From positions 1 through 64,000 of the forward strand of contig UQGG01000010.1 of the NCBI GenBank assembly GCA_900540475.1: DNA of 64,000 nucleotides, written 5' to 3'. This document shows, piece by piece, positions 1-7,851 of the stretch. The position numbers were made by a program, and so were the translations under genes. The first letter of the stretch is position 1. Every line of letters starts with the position of its first letter. The DNA is from an uncultured Robinsoniella sp. (GTDB taxonomy: Bacteria; Bacillota; Clostridia; Lachnospirales; Lachnospiraceae). The notes under the pieces are model-generated. The model was not told where the DNA came from. It did not search any database and worked only from the letters and a program-made list of their open reading frames with translations.

Positions 1-4
1 TGAA

Positions 5-30
5 CCGAGAAATGCATCAGGATTTCTCGG
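5..30. repeat. Hairpin at the left edge; 1-351 otherwise unassigned
   Basis: A 9-bp perfect stem (CCGAGAAAT / ATTTCTCGG) closes an 8-nt loop. The rest of 1-351 holds no gene I can support. A plus-strand frame stays open from base 2 to a stop near 204, and a minus-strand frame reads about 36 codons to a stop near base 8, but neither has a recognisable family or a convincing ribosome site. From about 200 on the DNA becomes very AT-rich and carries the promoter of the next gene. Confidence 0.4.
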
Positions 31-243
31 TGAATGCCCGCGTGCCGCCAAAAAGCGCTTCGGAAAGGTTAGAAAATACCAGTTCTGCGGCCAGCTGACG
101 GAGTCCATACCAGTTTCCCACGCCCATCTTTTCGTACACTATCTATCATTCACAAAGCGTCTTAATCAGCGAAACCCAAATTTATTCACAAAAGTAAGCC
201 ATTAAAAACAGTTCCCTGTCTTACTAGACCGTCTTTTGTAAAA

Positions 244-273
244 TTTACTTTAATATCATTAATTTTTTATAAT
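244..273 (+). promoter_or_regulatory. Promoter of the acidic-tail protein gene
   Basis: TTTACT (244-249) and TATAAT (268-273) are separated by 18 bp, about 80 bp before the start codon at 352, in a very AT-rich stretch. This is a sigma-A-like match from pattern only. Confidence 0.5.
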
Positions 274-351
274 AACAGATGACAATCCAGTTAAAATAAT
301 GCATAATAATGGTAACAATAAATCATATTTCAATAAAAGGAGAAAAAACCT

Positions 352-717
352 ATGAAAGTACTGTATAAAAATATGGATCAATTATTAAGTGTCATGGATG
401 TGAACAAAGCAGAATATCTTATGGATGAGGAAATTTTACAATTTTGCGGTCCGGAAGAAGACTTTGGAATAAAAATATCTCTTGCACTGGCTGAAAAAAT
501 TATTACCGCTCTTTACCAGGATGATAAAGCTGATGTTACGGAGTATACATACTGTGAAACCGATTCGTTTTATGAGGATGATGACGATGAGGATTATGAT
601 GACGATGATTACGATGACGAAGACGAGGATGATGAAGACTTCATAGATGAAATTCTGGATTCCATGGAACAAAGTAAGATTCCGGGAGCCCGCAGAATTA
701 CTTTCCCCAGAAAATAA
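352..717 (+). CDS. Small protein with an extremely acidic tail (hypothetical)
   Basis: Protein of 121 aa that I do not recognise. Residues 1-65 look like a small folded domain. Residues about 66-102 are almost only Asp, Glu and Tyr, written in repeated GATGAC-like codons, and the last 20 residues turn basic (ending RRITFPRK). A clear AAAGGAG site lies 9-10 bases before the ATG, and a promoter-like pair sits upstream, so the gene is probably real. There is no signal peptide, membrane segment or cysteine cluster, so it is likely cytosolic. Acidic tails of this type can bind divalent metal ions or mimic nucleic acid, but neither role is shown here. It stands alone, transcribed in the same direction as the rubrerythrin genes that follow about 180 bp downstream with their own promoter. 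The complementary frame is a mirror of the repeat and is not a gene. Confidence 0.7.
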   Translation: MKVLYKNMDQLLSVMDVNKAEYLMDEEILQFCGPEEDFGIKISLALAEKIITALYQDDKADVTEYTYCETDSFYEDDDDEDYDDDDYDDEDEDDEDFIDEILDSMEQSKIPGARRITFPRK

Positions 718-799
718 TTGTCATCACAGCATTATTCCCAGGCTTTTAAAACTGCTGGAACTGCCGTCACAACAATTTGAATTTTTTTCCAAAAAGCTA

Positions 800-828
800 T
801 TGACAAATGACCTGATAAGGAGTATATT
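800..828 (+). promoter_or_regulatory. Promoter of rubrerythrin copy 1
   Basis: TTGACA (800-805), 17-bp spacer, TATATT (823-828). The same hexamers and spacing recur in front of copy 2, which supports the call. Confidence 0.75.
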
Positions 829-853
829 AATATCAGTAACAATTACTAATATT
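829..853. promoter_or_regulatory. Dyad operator directly after the rubrerythrin -10 box (copy 1)
   Basis: A 25-bp inverted repeat abuts the -10 box. Its half-sites are AATATCAGTAA and TTACTAATATT, with one mismatch between arms. It would cover the transcription start, where a repressor would block initiation. The dyad is kept in front of copy 2 while nearby DNA has diverged. Oxidative-stress genes are often under PerR-type repressors, but the sequence does not match the PerR consensus well, so I do not name the regulator. Confidence 0.55.
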
Positions 854-900
854 AAATAAGGGTTGAAGAAGCCCCATAAAATAAAAAGGAGATTGATAAA

Positions 901-1443
901 ATGGCTAAATTTGTATGTAATGTATGTGGTTATGTTCATGAAGGAGATTCTGCACCGGAGGTATGTCCAATCTGTAAAGCACCTGCAAGCAAATTCACAA
1001 AGCAGGATGGCAGCATGAGCTGGGCTGCAGAACATGTTATTGGTATTGCACAGGGTGTTTCTGAAGATATCTTAGCAGACTTAAGAGCAAACTTCGAAGG
1101 AGAATGTTCTGAAGTAGGTATGTACCTGGCTATGTCCAGAGTTGCTCACAGAGAGGGCTATCCTGAAATCGGTTTATACTGGGAAAAAGCTGCTCATGAA
1201 GAAGCAGAACATGCTGCAAAATTCGCTGAATTACTGGGTGAAGTTGTAACGGACAGCACAAAGAAGAACCTGGAAATGAGAGTTGCTGCTGAAAACGGCG
1301 CTACTGCAGGTAAATTTGATCTGGCAAAACGTGCGAAAGCTGCTGATCTGGATGCTATTCATGATACTGTACATGAAATGGCAAAAGACGAAGCTCGTCA
1401 CGGAAAAGCTTTCAAAGGTTTATTAGAAAGATATTTTGGTTAA
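901..1443 (+). CDS. Rubrerythrin, rubredoxin-first ('reverse') type, copy 1
   Basis: A cytosolic peroxide-reducing enzyme of anaerobes: electrons pass from NAD(P)H through a reductase to the rubredoxin iron and then to a di-iron site that reduces H2O2 to water. The 180-aa protein opens with a rubredoxin-like domain (CNVCG at 6-10 and CPIC at 22-25, a four-cysteine iron site). A ferritin-like four-helix domain follows from about residue 42, with ExxH motifs at E101-H104 and E164-H167 plus further carboxylates near E66-E69. This domain order is the reverse of classical rubrerythrin. An AAAGGAGA site precedes the ATG. Copy 2 lies 287 bp downstream and differs at only two residues. Each copy has its own promoter, operator and terminator, so they are separately transcribed. 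Confidence 0.95.
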   Translation: MAKFVCNVCGYVHEGDSAPEVCPICKAPASKFTKQDGSMSWAAEHVIGIAQGVSEDILADLRANFEGECSEVGMYLAMSRVAHREGYPEIGLYWEKAAHEEAEHAAKFAELLGEVVTDSTKKNLEMRVAAENGATAGKFDLAKRAKAADLDAIHDTVHEMAKDEARHGKAFKGLLERYFG

Positions 1444-1466
1444 TTAAACCACTTTTCTTTCACATC

Positions 1467-1505
1467 AAAGCAAGTGTATCTGGTAACAGGTATACTTGCT
1501 TTTCT
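1467..1505 (+). terminator. Terminator after rubrerythrin copy 1
   Basis: Arms AAAGCAAGTGTA and TATACTTGCTTT pair with one mismatch and run into TTTTCTTATT. The position, 24 bp after the stop codon, fits an intrinsic terminator. Confidence 0.8.
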
Positions 1506-1614
1506 TATTGAAAATCAATTATTTAGAAGAATAAATAAGTTGATGCTCAAATATATCTTAGTCAAAAAGTCCAGACTTCAGTAAAAAATTATTTCAAAAA
1601 CTTATAAGAAACGA

Positions 1615-1643
1615 TTGACAAATGAATAGATATGTAGTATATT
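1615..1643 (+). promoter_or_regulatory. Promoter of rubrerythrin copy 2
   Basis: TTGACA (1615-1620), 17-bp spacer, TATATT (1638-1643). The boxes match those of copy 1, although the spacer bases differ. Confidence 0.75.
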
Positions 1644-1668
1644 AATATCAGTAACAATTACTATTATT
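1644..1668. promoter_or_regulatory. Dyad operator after the -10 box (copy 2)
   Basis: Same 25-bp dyad as at 829-853 apart from one base in the right arm, again touching the -10 box. Its conservation next to diverged flanks suggests selection on a shared regulator site. Confidence 0.55.
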
Positions 1669-1730
1669 AAATATCAATCAGGAATTCAATTCCTTAAACT
1701 AAATTATAAAAATGAAAAGGAGATTTTAAA

Positions 1731-2273
1731 ATGGCTAAATTTGTATGTAATGTATGTGGTTATGTTCACGAAGGAGATTCTGCACCGGAGGTATGTCCAA
1801 TCTGTAAAGCACCTGCAAGCAAATTCACAAAGCAGGATGGCAGCATGAGCTGGGCTGCAGAACATGTTATTGGTATTGCACAGGGTGTTTCTGAAGATAT
1901 CTTAGCAGACTTAAGAGCAAACTTCGAAGGAGAATGTTCTGAAGTAGGTATGTACCTGGCTATGTCCAGAGTTGCTCACAGAGAGGGCTATCCTGAAATC
2001 GGTTTATACTGGGAAAAGGCTGCTTATGAAGAGGCAGAACATGCTTCCAAATTTGCAGAACTGCTTGGTGAAGTTGTAACGGACAGCACAAAGAAAAACC
2101 TGGAAATGAGAGTTGCTGCAGAAAATGGGGCTACTGCAGGTAAGTTTGATCTGGCTAAACGTGCGAAAGCCGCTGATCTGGATGCTATCCATGATACTGT
2201 ACATGAAATGGCAAAAGATGAAGCTCGCCACGGTAAAGCTTTCAAAGGTTTATTAGAAAGATATTTTGGTTAA
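1731..2273 (+). CDS. Rubrerythrin, rubredoxin-first ('reverse') type, copy 2
   Basis: Second copy of the 180-aa peroxide-reducing rubrerythrin, with all four rubredoxin cysteines and both ExxH motifs. It differs from copy 1 at residue 99 (His in copy 1, Tyr here) and residue 106 (Ala in copy 1, Ser here). The first ~280 bases differ at one silent base, whereas the remaining ~260 carry about twenty, mostly silent, changes. This step in divergence points to gene conversion of the 5' half after an older duplication (inference). An AAAGGAG site precedes the ATG and a strong terminator follows. Two separately controlled copies would raise the dose of peroxide defence or allow different timing. Function is as certain as for copy 1. 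Confidence 0.95.
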   Translation: MAKFVCNVCGYVHEGDSAPEVCPICKAPASKFTKQDGSMSWAAEHVIGIAQGVSEDILADLRANFEGECSEVGMYLAMSRVAHREGYPEIGLYWEKAAYEEAEHASKFAELLGEVVTDSTKKNLEMRVAAENGATAGKFDLAKRAKAADLDAIHDTVHEMAKDEARHGKAFKGLLERYFG

Positions 2274-2287
2274 TTATTCCTTCTCCT

Positions 2288-2325
2288 AAAGAAGCAGGTA
2301 TCGGTAATCCGACACCTGCTTCTTT
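2288..2325. terminator. Bidirectional terminator between rubrerythrin and the ECF gene
   Basis: Perfect arms AAGAAGCAGGT and ACCTGCTTCTT with A-rich and T-rich flanks can end transcription of the rubrerythrin gene (plus) and the ECF S gene (minus, stop at 2331). Confidence 0.8.
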
Positions 2326-2330
2326 TCACT

Positions 2331-2936
2331 TTATCCTTTTGCCGTTGATACCAGCAACCCGGCCTTACCCAGCGCCGGCCTCAGCACGCTGTATAATATA
2401 ACTACCAGGAAGGTGGATACCACCGCGTTTACAAATGTTGTAGCAGTGCTCCATTTAGCTAAAACAGAAGCCATCTCCTGAGGCTGCCCCAGTATGATCT
2501 GTTTATAGAAATAGCCCACCAGGGGATCAAATATTACGTTAAAACCTAAGCCGCATACAGATGCAATAATACTCCATTTCATAATATATCTCTTGTCATT
2601 GCTTTCACCGATTTTTCCTATCTGATGTGCCACCAGACCGGTTATCAGCCCAATGCAGAACTTTAATACAAAAGTCTTAGGTGCGCCGACAATATAAATC
2701 GGATCCATTAAATCCGCTATCGTCATGCCTACTGCCCCGGCAAGACCGCCGTATCCTCCGCCCAGCAGCAATGCAGCCAGTACGCAAAATGCGTTCCCGA
2801 TATGGATGGAAGTAGCATCTCCTCCCGGCATTGGTATTTTTATTTGAAAAAATGTAAATGATACGAAACACAATGCCGCTAACAGCGCCGTCTGTGCAAG
2901 CTTCATAACTGTCTGACTATGATTTTTCTGTTGCAT
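2331..2936 (-). CDS. ECF transporter S component (vitamin-binding membrane subunit)
   Basis: Membrane protein of 201 aa that captures a vitamin or related micronutrient and works with a shared energising module (two ATPases and a T subunit) encoded elsewhere, since none lies in this window. About five to six hydrophobic helices are visible. The N-terminal helix carries the ALLAALCFV pattern near residue 17 that is common in S components, followed by a glycine-rich LLGGGYGGLAGAVG stretch. The substrate cannot be told from sequence alone. I chose the second ATG (MQQKNHSQ) because GAGGAGAGGAA lies just before it and overlaps the longer start at 2954. It converges on rubrerythrin copy 2 across a shared terminator and stands alone, with no riboswitch seen upstream. 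Confidence 0.8.
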   Translation of the reverse strand: MQQKNHSQTVMKLAQTALLAALCFVSFTFFQIKIPMPGGDATSIHIGNAFCVLAALLLGGGYGGLAGAVGMTIADLMDPIYIVGAPKTFVLKFCIGLITGLVAHQIGKIGESNDKRYIMKWSIIASVCGLGFNVIFDPLVGYFYKQIILGQPQEMASVLAKWSTATTFVNAVVSTFLVVILYSVLRPALGKAGLLVSTAKG

Positions 2937-3030
2937 GATATTTCCTCTCCTCATTTTGAATTTGGGAATATCATAGCACTATACTGGTCATGTTAAAACA
3001 GCCAGTTTCGTATTTTTTGTCCATGCCAGT

Positions 3031-4620
3031 TTACTTCTGGTTTGCAGGTTCTACATTTACCATTTTTCCTTTTATTTTCGCATGATCCATTGCACTCAAT
3101 ACTTCTTTCGCACGGTCTGTGGGAACTTCTACGAAAGTATATTTGTCATACATGTCTATACTTCCTACTAGTTTACCCGGCATACCGGATTCTCCTGCGA
3201 TGGCTCCCAGAATATCTCCCGGACGTACACCCTGCTTTTTACCAATATTGATAAACAGACGTACCATGCCTTCTTCTGCACCTGTATTGCCAAAGTCCAT
3301 ACCTTTTTCTTCTTCCATAGCTTCTTCATTTCCCATGGAAAGCTTCAGGAATGCTGCGGCAATGTCCATAGCGGTGTAATCTTCCTCATTCAGGTGGTTT
3401 TCCAGCATATCTATCATATCTTTAAGGTCTTCATTACTAATGATCTGATTGACATCTTCCAGTATCTTCTCTACCTTGATAGCAGTTACGTCATCCAGTG
3501 ACGGAATTGGCTGGGCATAGATCTTTGTTTTACAATATCTCTGAATATCTTTCAGCTTATATACTTCTTTACCCACAACAAATGAGAAAGCTTTTCCGAC
3601 TCTTCCGGCACGTCCTGTTCTTCCGATACGGTGTACATAAAACTCATCGTCCTGAGGGATGTCATAATTAAAGACTGCCTCTACATCATCTACATCGATT
3701 CCTCTTGCTGCAACATCTGTTGCGATCAAAATCTCTGTTTTTCCATTACGGAAGCCGTTCATGACACGGTCACGCTGTGACTGCTTCAGATCCCCGTGAA
3801 GTCCTTCGGCAAAATATCCTCTGCCCTGGAGAGCAGTCGTCAGTTCATCTACTTTACGCTTCGTATTACAGAATACAAGGGAACGTTTCGGATTATACAT
3901 ATCTAAAAGTCTGGATAATACTTCTTCCTTGTTTTTCTGTTTTACTTCATAATAATATTGATCTATATTTTTAACGGTAAGTTCTTTTTTTACCACCTTT
4001 ACCAGTTCCGCATCTTTTTTCTGATATTGGTTGGTGATATCCATAATTGGTTTTGGCATTGTTGCCGAGAAAAGTACGGTCTGTCTTTCTTCCGGTATCT
4101 CTTTTAATACGGTTTCAATATCTTCCCTGAATCCCATATTTAACATTTCATCTGCTTCATCCAGTACAATTGTGTGCACCTGATCAAATTTAATTGTTTT
4201 TCTTCTCATATGGTCCATTACACGGCCAGGGGTTCCAATGATCAGCTGTACGCCGCCTTTCAGAGAACGTATCTGTTTCACAATATCCTGTCCGCCGTAA
4301 ACAGGAAGTACCTTTATCCCATGCATGAATTTAGACAATTTACGTATTTCTTCCGCCACCTGAATTGCCAATTCTCTGGTAGGACATAAGATGATCCCCT
4401 GAAGTTTCTTATTCTTCGGATCAATCTTTTCCAGAAGTGGAATTCCAAATGCTGCTGTCTTACCAGTTCCTGTCTGTGCCTGGCCAATCGCATCTTTTCC
4501 ATCCATGAGTACTGGAATTGCTTTTGCCTGGATCGGACTCGCTGCTTCAAATCCCATTTCTGTTACTGCCTTTAGTATCTGGTCACTAAGACCAAGTTCA
4601 TCAAATCTAACTGTTTCCAT
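3031..4620 (-). CDS. DEAD-box ATP-dependent RNA helicase with C-terminal DbpA-type RNA-binding domain
   Basis: Cytosolic RNA helicase of the CsdA/DeaD/CshA type, acting in ribosome assembly, mRNA turnover and cold adaptation. The 529-aa protein shows the helicase motifs in order: the Q-motif region near residue 20, AQTGTGKT (motif I), PTRELAIQ (Ia), TPGRVMDH (Ib), VLDEADEML (DEAD, II), FSATMP (III), then the second RecA lobe with ARGIDVDDV (V) and HRIGRTGRAG (VI). The last ~75 residues (MVRLFINIGKKQGVRPGDIL onward) form a DbpA-like RRM fold that would direct it to structured RNA. I start at METVRFDEL because AAAGGAAA precedes that ATG; the longer frame back to 4728 runs into a leader hairpin. 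The gene has its own promoter and a terminator-like hairpin in the 5' leader, suggesting attenuation. Confidence 0.93.
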   Translation of the reverse strand: METVRFDELGLSDQILKAVTEMGFEAASPIQAKAIPVLMDGKDAIGQAQTGTGKTAAFGIPLLEKIDPKNKKLQGIILCPTRELAIQVAEEIRKLSKFMHGIKVLPVYGGQDIVKQIRSLKGGVQLIIGTPGRVMDHMRRKTIKFDQVHTIVLDEADEMLNMGFREDIETVLKEIPEERQTVLFSATMPKPIMDITNQYQKKDAELVKVVKKELTVKNIDQYYYEVKQKNKEEVLSRLLDMYNPKRSLVFCNTKRKVDELTTALQGRGYFAEGLHGDLKQSQRDRVMNGFRNGKTEILIATDVAARGIDVDDVEAVFNYDIPQDDEFYVHRIGRTGRAGRVGKAFSFVVGKEVYKLKDIQRYCKTKIYAQPIPSLDDVTAIKVEKILEDVNQIISNEDLKDMIDMLENHLNEEDYTAMDIAAAFLKLSMGNEEAMEEEKGMDFGNTGAEEGMVRLFINIGKKQGVRPGDILGAIAGESGMPGKLVGSIDMYDKYTFVEVPTDRAKEVLSAMDHAKIKGKMVNVEPANQK

Positions 4621-4710
4621 GTATTCGTGTTTCCTTTCTATTTGCCTGTTTTCCCAGGCTGCCTTTATATCTGCACTTCCCACACGTCGCTTCGTGCCAT
4701 GAAATCGCAT

Positions 4711-4749
4711 AAAAAAGCCCTGTAACATGACTCTTATGTACAGGGCTTT
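4711..4749 (-). terminator. Leader terminator/attenuator of the helicase gene
   Basis: Read on the minus strand, AAAGCCCTGTA pairs perfectly with TACAGGGCTTT (11 bp, ~14-nt loop) and runs into TTTTTT. It begins about 44 nt after the predicted start site and lies ~90 nt before the helicase ATG, so it cannot be the end of another gene. It should therefore act as a regulated premature terminator. Confidence 0.75.
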
Positions 4750-4799
4750 AACCTCAATATTTTACATTGTTGCTATACTGACACGATATTACGAACCTT

Positions 4800-4829
4800 A
4801 TCGTACCATAGTTTCGGTTCCCTTGTCAA
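4800..4829 (-). promoter_or_regulatory. Promoter of the helicase gene
   Basis: On the minus strand a perfect TTGACA (4824-4829) and TACGAT (4800-4805) are 18 bp apart, placing the start near 4793 and giving a leader of about 170 nt. Confidence 0.7.
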
Positions 4830-4920
4830 GGGCGGAACCATAATTTATCGCCGGGTATACGCCAGGATAACCAGAAATATTTTCCAGTTTTGTTGTATAA
4901 AGGTTGCTTAAATTCACACC

Positions 4921-6093
4921 TTATCCCTGAAGCTGCAGGAGTTTACCCTTCAGTTCCCCTTCTAATCTCTGCATTTCTGCCTCTGCTTCCATACGCTTCT
5001 GGTGTCCTTCTGTCTGGATACGCATTACTTCATCCAACGTAGAAATCAGTGACTCATTTGTAGTCTTTAAGGTCTCAATATCTACAATTCCACGTTCAGA
5101 CTCTTTTGCGGTTTCCACAGTAGCCATCTTCAGAGTCTGTGCATTCTTCTTCAGCAGCTCATTTGTCATATCCGTTACTTCTCTCTGTGCCTTTGCCGCA
5201 TCCGCTGAATGGGCAACACCCAGTGCCAGTACCATCTGACTTTTCCACAGTGGTATGGTATTCACGATAGTAGACTGTATTTTTTCAACCATCAGGGTAT
5301 CATTTCCCTGTACAAGGCGGATCTGCGGTGCTGTCTGAAGTGAAATCATTCTGGTTAACTCCAGATCATGAAGCTTCTTTTCGAAACGGTTACAAAGGGA
5401 GTCAAGGTCTTTTGCAGCCTGTGCATCTTCCGGCAGTCCGGAATTATTTGCTTTTTGTACTAACGCCGGAAGTTCCTCAGCACGGATTTTAGCCAGCTTC
5501 TTCTTTCCAGCCAGAATATACATGGACAATTCTTTAAAATAAGACTGGTTAAGCCCGTACATCTTGTCCAGCACTGCTATATCTTTTAACATCTGTACCT
5601 GATGGCTTTCCAGAGCTTCACAGATACGGTTGATATTTACTTCTGCCTTGTCATATTTAGCTTTCATTGCTGTAATCTTATTGCTGCTCTTCTTGAAGAA
5701 ACCAAGAAAACCCTTTTCCTGTTCTTCTACTTCAAAACTCTTTAATTCGGTCACTACTCCGGAAAGCATTTCCCCTACTTCACCAAGATCTTTAGTCTTA
5801 ACATTATCAAGGGCTGCTTCAGAGAAATCAGCCATCTTCTTCTGCGCTCCTGCACCATACTGCAAAATAGCGTTAGAATCAGTGAGACTGATCTGTTCCA
5901 CAAAGCTGTTAACCATACTTCTTTCTTCCGGTGAAAGCATACTTTCATCAAATTCCGGTTTCTTGGGCTCTTCTACCACTGCTTTTACTGTCTGTGCAGC
6001 CTGAAGCTGGTTATCAGCCTTTTCTGACTGGAATGGATCCAGCGTTAAGGTAGGCGCCGGTGCCGATGCAAAGTCTTTGAATTCATCACTCAT
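4921..6093 (-). CDS. TelA-family toxic anion resistance protein
   Basis: Protein of 390 aa of the TelA/KlaA family (PF05816), linked to tellurite and cell-envelope stress resistance, with no established biochemical activity. The sequence is mostly helical and hydrophilic, with long stretches likely to form coiled coils (about residues 60-200 and the C-terminal ~70) and no signal peptide. The family hallmark region around LVQGNDTLMVEKIQSTI (about residue 258) and IPLWKSQM is present. AGAGGA precedes the ATG. It follows the XpaC-like gene on the same strand after a gap of about 100 bp. The two families are neighbours in many Firmicutes, so they probably form one operon and one complex at the membrane (inference). 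Confidence 0.88.
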   Translation of the reverse strand: MSDEFKDFASAPAPTLTLDPFQSEKADNQLQAAQTVKAVVEEPKKPEFDESMLSPEERSMVNSFVEQISLTDSNAILQYGAGAQKKMADFSEAALDNVKTKDLGEVGEMLSGVVTELKSFEVEEQEKGFLGFFKKSSNKITAMKAKYDKAEVNINRICEALESHQVQMLKDIAVLDKMYGLNQSYFKELSMYILAGKKKLAKIRAEELPALVQKANNSGLPEDAQAAKDLDSLCNRFEKKLHDLELTRMISLQTAPQIRLVQGNDTLMVEKIQSTIVNTIPLWKSQMVLALGVAHSADAAKAQREVTDMTNELLKKNAQTLKMATVETAKESERGIVDIETLKTTNESLISTLDEVMRIQTEGHQKRMEAEAEMQRLEGELKGKLLQLQG

Positions 6094-6191
6094 GTCTTAA
6101 TCCTCTTTTCTGTAAAATTTAACATTCCGACAAGCTGCGGCACAGCCGGGAGTAATCAGATCCTTCCGGTGTCCGCGGATGCTCACTTATA

Positions 6192-7541
6192 TTAGAACTT
6201 TAATTTTATTTCATCATTATTTTCCGGATCCAGTTCCTTTTTAACAGCACTCTCCCTTGCCTTCTTAAAATCCTGTCCTGTCAGGCCTTCCTGTGCAAAC
6301 ATTGTCTGGAGAACCGAAATATCGGAAGAGATATCCCAGGATGTATCCTGGAAGAATCCGTCTAAAAGCTTTTCAAATGCCATATTAATCGTATCCAGGG
6401 TATCCTCGATTTCCCGCTTGGAGGTGAGAATATTTTCCCCCTGTACCGGCTGCCTGTCTAATTCTTCATAGGCATCCAACAGCTTAACGGTAGTAGGAAG
6501 ATAATATTCCATGAATTTGCGGAGGTCCGGGATATGTTCCGGATGCTGTTCCACACGTTCGAATATTTTAGTGGTAATCACTTCCATCCTGGAAATTTTC
6601 TCAGATACTTCTACACCAGGGATTGCATCGTTGCTCTTTTTAATTTTATCCAGATAGCTCTGACCCTCTTCCACTACTTTTCGAACGTCTTCCGGTACTG
6701 AACCATCTTCCATTTTCGCCTTCTGTTCTTTTTTGACTGTCTCCGCATTCTGAATTCTGCTCCGCTCTTCCCGCTGACGAATTTCCATCTGATGCTGAGC
6801 TTCCATATATTGATTATAGACCTGGTCTGTGATCATGAGACAGCTCTCCTGGGCATCAATGTGGCCCTGGCAGAACATATTTTTACGAATCATTTCTCTC
6901 AGGTCTCTTACGGTATAATTAACCGGCTTTCCAACTGCATCAGCCAGTTCTTTGACTGAACAGTATTCACGCCCCCGAAGCTGACGTACATAGAGCTTGA
7001 ACCGTTTTAACCTGCCAAGAATCTTGCTTCCCCGCCATGCCATGATAATACTGGCAATCAAAAACGGAAAAATAACCCCGATTGCAATGGCCGCACCGCC
7101 TTCTATGCCCCCGGTAATCATACTTACCAATGCAATGATAAAGGTTGACAGACCCAGGCTGCCGGCTAAAATATACCCTACGATAGTCAGAGAATAGCCT
7201 GCACCTTTCATCCCGCCGTTTCGGGATATGAGCTCATTTTTAACTCCTTTTGCCGGAACATCGTGAAAATTATTTCTTTGTCTGTCCCGGTTTCTGTTTT
7301 TCCTGGAATCCCAGGGATTCTGCGGCTCCGAATAAGGATGTCCAAAATTTCCGATGTTTCCCATATTGCCGCGATTGAACCTTTGATTTGCCTGATTCAG
7401 GCTTTGGTTAGCATTATCTATCGCACTGTTTACTGAATTTCTAATTGAATCGTTCAATTGTCTGAAATTCTGCGAATCGATCGCAGACTGCACTGTATTC
7501 TTTATTTGGTCGCCCAGATTCGACCAGTCCTGGTTACCCAT
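6192..7541 (-). CDS. XpaC-like (5-bromo-4-chloroindolyl phosphate hydrolysis) membrane protein
   Basis: Protein of 449 aa. Residues 1-100 are Asn/Gln-rich, with repeated SAIDNANQSLNQANQ-like phrases. Two adjacent membrane helices follow at about 117-175, then a long helical, cytosolic C-terminal part resembling the XpaC family (PF10112). The name comes from an old phenotype in Bacillus; the enzymatic role is doubtful. The start MGNQDWS is favoured over the ATG ten codons upstream because GGAGGA sits right before it. Pairing with the TelA gene downstream is the conserved context. A promoter-like pair is present upstream, and the gene is divergent from the hemolysin-III gene. Confidence 0.8.
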   Translation of the reverse strand: MGNQDWSNLGDQIKNTVQSAIDSQNFRQLNDSIRNSVNSAIDNANQSLNQANQRFNRGNMGNIGNFGHPYSEPQNPWDSRKNRNRDRQRNNFHDVPAKGVKNELISRNGGMKGAGYSLTIVGYILAGSLGLSTFIIALVSMITGGIEGGAAIAIGVIFPFLIASIIMAWRGSKILGRLKRFKLYVRQLRGREYCSVKELADAVGKPVNYTVRDLREMIRKNMFCQGHIDAQESCLMITDQVYNQYMEAQHQMEIRQREERSRIQNAETVKKEQKAKMEDGSVPEDVRKVVEEGQSYLDKIKKSNDAIPGVEVSEKISRMEVITTKIFERVEQHPEHIPDLRKFMEYYLPTTVKLLDAYEELDRQPVQGENILTSKREIEDTLDTINMAFEKLLDGFFQDTSWDISSDISVLQTMFAQEGLTGQDFKKARESAVKKELDPENNDEIKLKF

Positions 7542-7597
7542 GATATCCTCCTGCCTTATCAATAAAAACAATATTTTACCTGATTTGCTTAAGATAA

Positions 7598-7626
7598 ATT
7601 ATAAATGATAATCCATAAAAAAACAA
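7598..7626 (-). promoter_or_regulatory. Promoter of the xpaC-telA pair
   Basis: On the minus strand TTGTTT (7621-7626) and TATAAT (7598-7603) are 17 bp apart, about 60 bp before the start. The rest of the 310-bp divergent gap is AT-rich. It also holds a TATAAT at 7749-7754 on the plus strand, with a poor -35, that may serve the hemolysin-III gene. Confidence 0.55.
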
Positions 7627-7851
7627 TCTATTTCCTTTAATAGTACTTGATTTTAGAAGCATAGCAGATATTTTTGACTTATATATTAGAAAATCCTTAA
7701 TTTTTTAAGAAATTTACCAAAACAGGGTTGCTTTTTTCTTTTCCAGGGTATAATATATCCATAACACAACGTAGTTTTCAATACTACATGTTGAAATATC
7801 ATTTCCAGTAATTACTATATCGATGACATATAATCTTGAGGAGGTAATATT

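Noticed and set aside
1..203. Open plus-strand frame of about 64 codons, and a 36-codon minus-strand frame at the left edge
   Set aside because: Neither resembles a known protein, and start signals are absent. The plus frame could be the tail of a gene beyond the edge, but nothing supports it.
436..672. Minus-strand frame opposite the acidic-tail gene
   Set aside because: Its Ile/Val-rich sequence is the complement of the GATGAC repeat, with no ribosome site.
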